Below are positions 23,611 through 27,610 of a stretch of DNA of 27,610 nt, piece after piece. A model generated the notes under the pieces. It did not search any database. It was not told where the DNA came from and was given only the letters and a program-made list of their open reading frames with translations. The translations under genes were made by a program, and so were the position numbers. The stretch is from an uncultured Gammaproteobacteria bacterium. GTDB taxonomy: Bacteria > Pseudomonadota > Gammaproteobacteria > Halothiobacillales > Halothiobacillaceae. The first letter of the stretch is position 1. The number at the start of each line of letters is the position of its first letter. The stretch is taken from assembly GCA_938004235.1 (NCBI GenBank), contig CALKWL010000043.1:1-27610 (forward strand). Direction: 5' to 3'.

Positions 23611-24885
23611 ATGAACTCCGAATTTTCATACAGCGCACAGACCACCCCGTCCACCCGCCGCGACTTCCTGAAACACAGCCTTGCAGCCATGAGCGGCGCG
23701 GCACTTTACGCCGCCCTGCCCACTGGTATTCGCACCGGCGCTTGGGCGGCGGGTTCGGACGCACCGGAAAAAACCGAGTTGAAAGTCGGTTTTATTCCAC
23801 TGACCGACTGCGCCAGCGTAGTCATGGCTTCAGTCAAGGAGTTCGACAAGAAATATGGCGTCAAGATTATCCCGTCCAAGGAAGCCTCATGGGCTGCGGT
23901 ACGCGACAAGCTGGTCAACGGCGAACTGGATGCCGCGCATGTGCTCTACGGTCTGGTGTACGGCGTGCAACTCGGCATTGGCGGTACCAAAAAAGACATG
24001 GCCGTGCTGATGACCATTAACAACAATGGCCAGGCCATTTCACTTTCCAACCAGTTGCGCGACAAGGGCGTGACCGACGGTGCCGGGCTCTCCAAGCTGG
24101 TCAAGGCCGAGCCGCGCGAATACACCTTCGCGCAAACTTTCCCCACCGGCACCCACGCCATGTGGCTGTACTATTGGCTGGCCAATTACGGCATCGACCC
24201 GTTCAAGGATGTGAAGAACATCACCGTGCCGCCTCCCCAAATGGTCGCCAACATGCGCATCGGCAACATGGACGGCTTCTGTGTGGGCGAGCCGTGGAAC
24301 GCGCGCGCCATCATGGACAAGATCGGCTTCACCGCCGAAACCACCCAAGGCATCTGGAAGGATCACCCGGAGAAGGTGCTCGGCTGCACCGCCGATTTCG
24401 TCAAGCAGAACCCGAACGCGGCGCGCGCCCTGACCATGGCCGTACTGGAAGCCTCGCGCTATATCGACGTCATGGACAACCGCCCCGAGGTCGCCCGTGT
24501 GATTGCCGACAAGTCCTACGTCAATACCGCTGTCGATGTGATCGAAGGCCGCATGATGGGCAAATACGACAACGGCCTGGGCAAGACCTGGCAGGATCCG
24601 AACTACATGAAGTTCTTCAATGACGGCGCGGCCAGCTTCCCCTACCTGTCGGATGGCATGTGGTTCTCCACCCAGCACAAGCGCTGGGGTCTGCTCAAGG
24701 AGCATCCGGACTATCTGGCCGTGGCCAAGCAGACCAACCAGATCGATCTGTACAAGGAAGCCGCCAGCCAGCTCAAGATGAATATCCCGTCCAGCGCCAT
24801 GCGCAGCTCGACCCTGTTCGACGGCAAGGTCTGGGATGGCAGCGACCCGAAGGCTTATGCGGATAGCTTCGCAATCAAGGCTTAA
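23611..24885 (+). CDS. nrtA: Nitrate ABC transporter substrate-binding protein NrtA
   Basis: 424 residues. A Tat signal occupies the N-terminus (TRRDFLKHSLAAMSGAALYA, Arg16-Arg17), with cleavage probably near AWAAGS. The mature protein belongs to the NrtA/CmpA group: LKVGFIPLTDCASVVMASVKEF, SKEASWAAVRDKLVNGELDAAH, the cluster FPTGTHAMWLYYWLANYGIDP, PPPQMVANMRIGNMDGFCVGEPWNARA and the C-terminal GMWFSTQHKRWGLLKEHPDY. It captures nitrate (or nitrite) in the periplasm for NrtB/NrtD. The ATG at 23611 has TGAGGA six bases upstream. NasS proteins are similar but lack an export signal, so this is the transporter subunit, not the sensor. Confidence 0.94.
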   Translation: MNSEFSYSAQTTPSTRRDFLKHSLAAMSGAALYAALPTGIRTGAWAAGSDAPEKTELKVGFIPLTDCASVVMASVKEFDKKYGVKIIPSKEASWAAVRDKLVNGELDAAHVLYGLVYGVQLGIGGTKKDMAVLMTINNNGQAISLSNQLRDKGVTDGAGLSKLVKAEPREYTFAQTFPTGTHAMWLYYWLANYGIDPFKDVKNITVPPPQMVANMRIGNMDGFCVGEPWNARAIMDKIGFTAETTQGIWKDHPEKVLGCTADFVKQNPNAARALTMAVLEASRYIDVMDNRPEVARVIADKSYVNTAVDVIEGRMMGKYDNGLGKTWQDPNYMKFFNDGAASFPYLSDGMWFSTQHKRWGLLKEHPDYLAVAKQTNQIDLYKEAASQLKMNIPSSAMRSSTLFDGKVWDGSDPKAYADSFAIKA

Positions 24886-24901
24886 AGCGCGCATAAAAAT
24901 A

Positions 24902-25130
24902 GCCACAGAGGACACAGAGTGCACCGAGTGAGGTTTACCCCCTCCCCCTTGATGGGGGAGGGCTGGGGAGAGGGTGTTGACGCGGGCACTATCTGTGCCG
25001 TGTGCGAGGCTGTAGCCCCCTCTCCCCAACCCTCTCCCGCGAGGGGCGAGGGAGCCAAAACCCGGCTCTTTCTTCACTTTGAACTCTACCCGATCACCTC
25101 AAGCTCTGCCCCCTCTGTGATCTCTGTGGC
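24902..25130. repeat. Outer inverted repeat of a nested element in the nrtA-nrtB gap
   Basis: GCCACAGAGGACACAGAG (24902-24919) is matched at 16 of 18 positions by the complement of 25113-25130. These CACAGAG-rich ends enclose the G/C-rich composite palindrome at 24934-25053, suggesting one element inserted into another. Together they make up most of the 287-bp gap. Confidence 0.75.
24934..25053. repeat. G/C-rich composite palindrome, intergenic copy
   Basis: 120 bp: a CCCTCCCCC/GGGGGAGGG hairpin, then GGGCTGGGGAGAGGG. A variable centre follows, then CCCTCTCCCCAACCCTCTCC, which pairs back over long range, and a closing CTCTCCCGCGAGGGGCGAG hairpin. The same structure at the same length lies inside nirB at 27467-27586. 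Confidence 0.88.
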
Positions 25131-25172
25131 AAAAAAACTGCCTCCACCCCACATCCCCAAGGATTCACCACC

Positions 25173-25973
25173 ATGAGCACGCTCAACCCCTCTGCGGAAC
25201 GCGCCAAGGCGATTGCCCTCGGCATCGTGCCGCCGATCATTGGCCTTGGCCTATTCATTTTACTGTGGGCACTGGTCTCGGCCAGCACCCCCACCATCCC
25301 CACGCCGGGCGCGACCTTCGTCTCGGCGGTCGAGCTGTTTTCCGACCCGTTCTACAACAAAGGCCCGAACGACATGGGCATTGGCTGGAACATTCTGGCC
25401 TCGCTGGAACGTGTCGCCATCGGCTTTGGCCTGGCGGCGCTGATCGGCATCCCGCTCGGCTTCATCATCGGCCGCTTCCGCTTCTTCAATGACATGCTGG
25501 CGCCGATCATCAGCCTGCTGCGCCCGGTGTCACCGCTGGCCTGGTTGCCGATCGGCCTGCTGGTGCTGCAAAAAGCTGAACCTGCGGCGATCTGGGTGAT
25601 TTTCATCTCCAGCATCTGGCCGATGATTATCAACACCGCGGCCGGCGTAACCCGTGTGCCGCAGGACTACATGACCGTCGCCCGCGTGCTCAACCTGTCC
25701 GAATGGAAGATCGTCACCCGCATCCTGCTGCCCGCAACCCTGCCCTATGTCATGACCGGCGTGCGTCTTGCCATCGGCGTGGCCTGGCTGGTGATTGTCG
25801 CTGCAGAAATGCTTACCGGCGGCATTGGCATCGGCTTCTGGATCTGGGACGAATGGAACAACCTGGACGTTGCACACATCATCATTGCCATCTTCGTGGT
25901 CGGCATTATCGGCCTGCTGCTGGAGGTACTCCTCACCCAGCTCGCCAAGCGCTTCGATTACGACGCACGCTAA
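25173..25973 (+). CDS. nrtB: Nitrate ABC transporter permease NrtB
   Basis: 266 residues of the BPD_transp_1 (SsuC/TauC/NrtB) family with about six membrane helices (IVPPIIGLGLFILLWALV; VAIGFGLAALIGIPLGFIIG; IIIAIFVVGIIGLLLEVLL). Family motifs are LRPVSPLAWLPIGLLVLQKAEP, FISSIWPMIINTAAGVTRVP, the ATPase-contact loop region ILLPATLPYVMTGVRLAIGVAWLVIVAAEML and GGIGIGFWIWDEWNN, which is typical of nitrate permeases. The repeat-filled 287-bp gap from nrtA is unusually long for this operon. Confidence 0.95.
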   Translation: MSTLNPSAERAKAIALGIVPPIIGLGLFILLWALVSASTPTIPTPGATFVSAVELFSDPFYNKGPNDMGIGWNILASLERVAIGFGLAALIGIPLGFIIGRFRFFNDMLAPIISLLRPVSPLAWLPIGLLVLQKAEPAAIWVIFISSIWPMIINTAAGVTRVPQDYMTVARVLNLSEWKIVTRILLPATLPYVMTGVRLAIGVAWLVIVAAEMLTGGIGIGFWIWDEWNNLDVAHIIIAIFVVGIIGLLLEVLLTQLAKRFDYDAR

Positions 25974-25990
25974 CTCTGAGACCTACACCC

Positions 25991-26782
25991 ATGAACGCCT
26001 ACATTCAACTCGACAACGTCGGTATGCAATTCAACACCAAGCGAGGGCCATTTATTGCCTTGCGTGATGTTGATCTGCACATCCAAAAAGGTGAGTTTGT
26101 CAGCATTATCGGTCACTCGGGCTGCGGCAAATCCACCGTACTCAACCTGGTCGCCGGGCTACTGGATGCCACCGCAGGCACCTTGCTTTGCGCCGGACGC
26201 GAGATCAAAGGCCCCGGCCCCGACCGTGCGGTGGTATTCCAAAACCACTCGCTGTTGCCTTGGCTAACCTGCACCGAGAACGTATTACTGGCCGTTGAGC
26301 AGGTGTTTGGCAAGAGCGAAAGCAAGACACAAATGCTTGAACGTGCCCTCGCTGCCCTTGAGTTGGTGCACCTGACCCATGCCAAGGACAAACTTCCTGG
26401 CGAAATCTCCGGCGGCATGAAGCAGCGCGTCGGTATTGCACGCGCACTGGCCATGGAGCCAAAGGCCTTGCTGATGGACGAACCTTTCGGTGCGCTGGAT
26501 GCGCTGACCCGCGCCCATTTGCAGGACGAGCTGATGAGCATCTGCGCCGCCACGCAAAGCACGGTCATCATGGTCACGCACGATGTGGATGAAGCCGTGC
26601 TGCTTTCCGACCGCATTGTGATGATGACCAACGGCCCTTCGGCCACCGTGGGCGAGATTCTGCATGTCGATCTGCCGCGCCCGCGCGAGCGTCTGCAACT
26701 GGCCGATGATGCCGCCTACAACCACTACCGCCATGAGGTGCTCACGTTCCTCTACGAAAAGCACCACAAGACGGCGGCGTAG
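25991..26782 (+). CDS. nrtD: Nitrate ABC transporter ATP-binding protein NrtD (NasD type)
   Basis: 263 residues, a single-domain ATPase without the extra solute-binding domain of cyanobacterial NrtC. Walker A is GHSGCGKST, with the Q-loop VVFQNHSLLPWLT, signature ISGGMKQRVGIARAL, Walker B ALLMDEPFGALDALTR and H-loop VMVTHDVDEAVLLSDRIVMM. The motif MTNGPSATVGEI and the ending YNHYRHEVLTFLYEKH are typical of nitrate transport ATPases. The ATG at 25991 lies 17 bases after nrtB. Frame continuing upstream to 25703 is overlap with nrtB and not part of the protein. Confidence 0.94.
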   Translation: MNAYIQLDNVGMQFNTKRGPFIALRDVDLHIQKGEFVSIIGHSGCGKSTVLNLVAGLLDATAGTLLCAGREIKGPGPDRAVVFQNHSLLPWLTCTENVLLAVEQVFGKSESKTQMLERALAALELVHLTHAKDKLPGEISGGMKQRVGIARALAMEPKALLMDEPFGALDALTRAHLQDELMSICAATQSTVIMVTHDVDEAVLLSDRIVMMTNGPSATVGEILHVDLPRPRERLQLADDAAYNHYRHEVLTFLYEKHHKTAA

Positions 26783-26791
26783 GAATTCGCC

Positions 26792-27610
26792 ATGAAAAAG
26801 CGGCAACTGGTGGTCATTGGCAACGGAATGGCGGGAATGCGCATGGTAGAAAACCTGCTGCGCCTGGCTCCCGACGCCTACGCCATTAGCGTGATCGGCA
26901 GCGAACCACGCGGCAATTACAACCGCATCCTGCTCTCGCCGGTACTGGCGGGGGAGAAAGCCTTCGCCGATACCCTGCTGCATGACCGCGACTGGTACGA
27001 GGCCAATGGCATCACCCTGCATGCGGGCGTGACGGTCACGGCCATTGACCGCAGCGCAAGGCAGGTGCACACCGACAGCGGCCTGAGCCTGCCCTTTGAC
27101 CGGCTGGTGCTGGCCACCGGTTCCGCTCCATTCATGCCTGCATTGCCCGGTATTGATCTGCCCGGGGTCATGGGCTTCCGCGATCTGGACGATGTGGAAA
27201 CCATGCTGGATGCGGCGCGCAATCATCGTCATGCCGTGGTGATCGGCGGCGGCATCCTGGGTCTTGAAGCCGCCGATGCCTTGAATCGGCGCGGCATGGA
27301 CGTGACCGTGGTGCATCGCAATGACTGGATTATGGACAAGCAGCTTGATGCAACGGCGGGGCGCATGTTGCAAGCAGCACTGGAGGCGCGCGGGATTCGC
27401 TTTGTGATGAATGCGCGTACTGAGGCTCTGGATGGGAAGACGCGGGTGCAAGGCGTGCGCCTTGGATTTACCCCCTCCCCCTTGACGGGGGAGGGTTGGG
27501 GAGAGGGTGAGCGAGCGTTGAATGTGGCGACAAGCTCAAACCTGCCTCCCCCCTCTCCCCAACCCTCTCCCACCAGGGGAGAGGGGTCTTTCATCCCCGC
27601 CGATCTGGTC
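26792..27610 (+). CDS. nirB: Nitrite reductase large subunit NirB (NasB), 3'-truncated, with in-frame repeat insertion
   Basis: The first 273 residues of an NAD(P)H-dependent assimilatory nitrite reductase; the contig ends mid-gene. The FAD motif is VVIGNGMAGMRMVENLL, followed by RGNYNRILLSPVLAGE, LVLATGSAPFMPALPG and the NAD motif HAVVIGGGILGLEAADAL. The 4Fe-4S/siroheme half would lie beyond the window. Residues about 225-265 (GFTPSPLTGEGWGEG ... PSPQPSPTRGEG) are encoded by a 120-bp composite palindrome that has no counterpart in E. coli NirB at this point, between GVRL and FIPADLV. The reading frame stays open through it to the end. The ATG at 26792 has TAGGAA upstream and lies nine bases after nrtD. 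Nitrate reductase is not seen and would be expected further on. Confidence 0.9.
   Translation, partial: MKKRQLVVIGNGMAGMRMVENLLRLAPDAYAISVIGSEPRGNYNRILLSPVLAGEKAFADTLLHDRDWYEANGITLHAGVTVTAIDRSARQVHTDSGLSLPFDRLVLATGSAPFMPALPGIDLPGVMGFRDLDDVETMLDAARNHRHAVVIGGGILGLEAADALNRRGMDVTVVHRNDWIMDKQLDATAGRMLQAALEARGIRFVMNARTEALDGKTRVQGVRLGFTPSPLTGEGWGEGERALNVATSSNLPPPSPQPSPTRGEGSFIPADLV
27467..27586. repeat. G/C-rich composite palindrome, copy inside nirB
   Basis: 120 bp, the same length and arm order as the intergenic copy at 24934-25053 and beginning with the same TTTACCCCCTCCCCCTTGA. Only the centre differs. Because 120 is a multiple of three and the forward frame holds no stop, it adds 40 codons to nirB without a frameshift. 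Confidence 0.88.

Noticed and set aside
24919..25176. 85-residue frame containing FTPSPLMGEGWGEG and PSPQPSPARGEG
   Set aside because: It is the translation of the intergenic composite palindrome, with no ribosome site; useful only as a marker of the repeat.
26285..27451. 388-residue minus-strand frame opposite nrtD and nirB
   Set aside because: It runs across two well-supported plus-strand genes and has no recognisable motif.

Overview
This 27.6-kb window reads as one assembled contig from a GC-rich proteobacterium, most likely beta- or gammaproteobacterial. The pointers are the mnmG-rsmG-parA-parB block, pilC-pilD-coaE, an OxyR with both redox cysteines, and an NtrC/sigma54-type nitrate assimilation operon. 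I cannot name the genus. The first 47 bases are not genomic: they match an Illumina P7 index adapter. The first gene is therefore cut by the contig end, and the last gene (nirB) runs off the other end.

Layout. (1) 48-3526: a glucan or oligosaccharide use locus, with the 3' part of a PF10091 glucoamylase-family protein, an ABC sugar-importer ATPase and a GH1 beta-glucosidase. (2) 3527-7189: a DUF1800/DUF1501 gene pair flanked on both sides by copies of a structured repeat (alpha). (3) 7190-14774: an exported protein of unknown role, an Orn/Lys/Arg decarboxylase, thiO divergent from oxyR with overlapping start codons, a membrane-anchored cold-shock-domain protein, a SpeE-type aminopropyltransferase and a hypothetical protein. 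The decarboxylase and SpeE together suggest polyamine synthesis. (4) 14787-19010: mnmG-rsmG-parA-parB, tightly overlapped (tRNA and rRNA modification, chromosome partition). (5) 19258-22143: pilC-pilD-coaE without pilB, with inverted-repeat elements at the parB/pilC and pilD/coaE junctions. (6) 22244-27610: a YgfX-like membrane protein, then nasT-nrtA-nrtB-nrtD-nirB for nitrate uptake and assimilatory nitrite reduction.

The best regulatory signal lies between nasT and nrtA. A near-perfect sigma54 promoter precedes a leader with two hairpins, each with a six-base loop carrying A at position 1 and G at position 4, the hallmark of ANTAR-protein targets. The second hairpin shares bases with an intrinsic terminator. 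NasT, an ANTAR protein, is encoded just upstream, so nitrate-controlled antitermination of the operon is a strong inference.

The other theme is abundant small palindromic repeats: a GTAG-headed REP pair, the alpha repeat (two clear copies with compensatory base-pair changes and one possible diverged copy), MITE-like elements (beta, gamma, delta), and a G/C-rich composite palindrome. The composite palindrome occurs once between nrtA and nrtB and again, at the same 120-bp length, inside the nirB reading frame without breaking it. A smaller palindrome appears as an in-frame insertion in rsmG. No CRISPR array, tRNA, rRNA, transposase or phage gene was seen.
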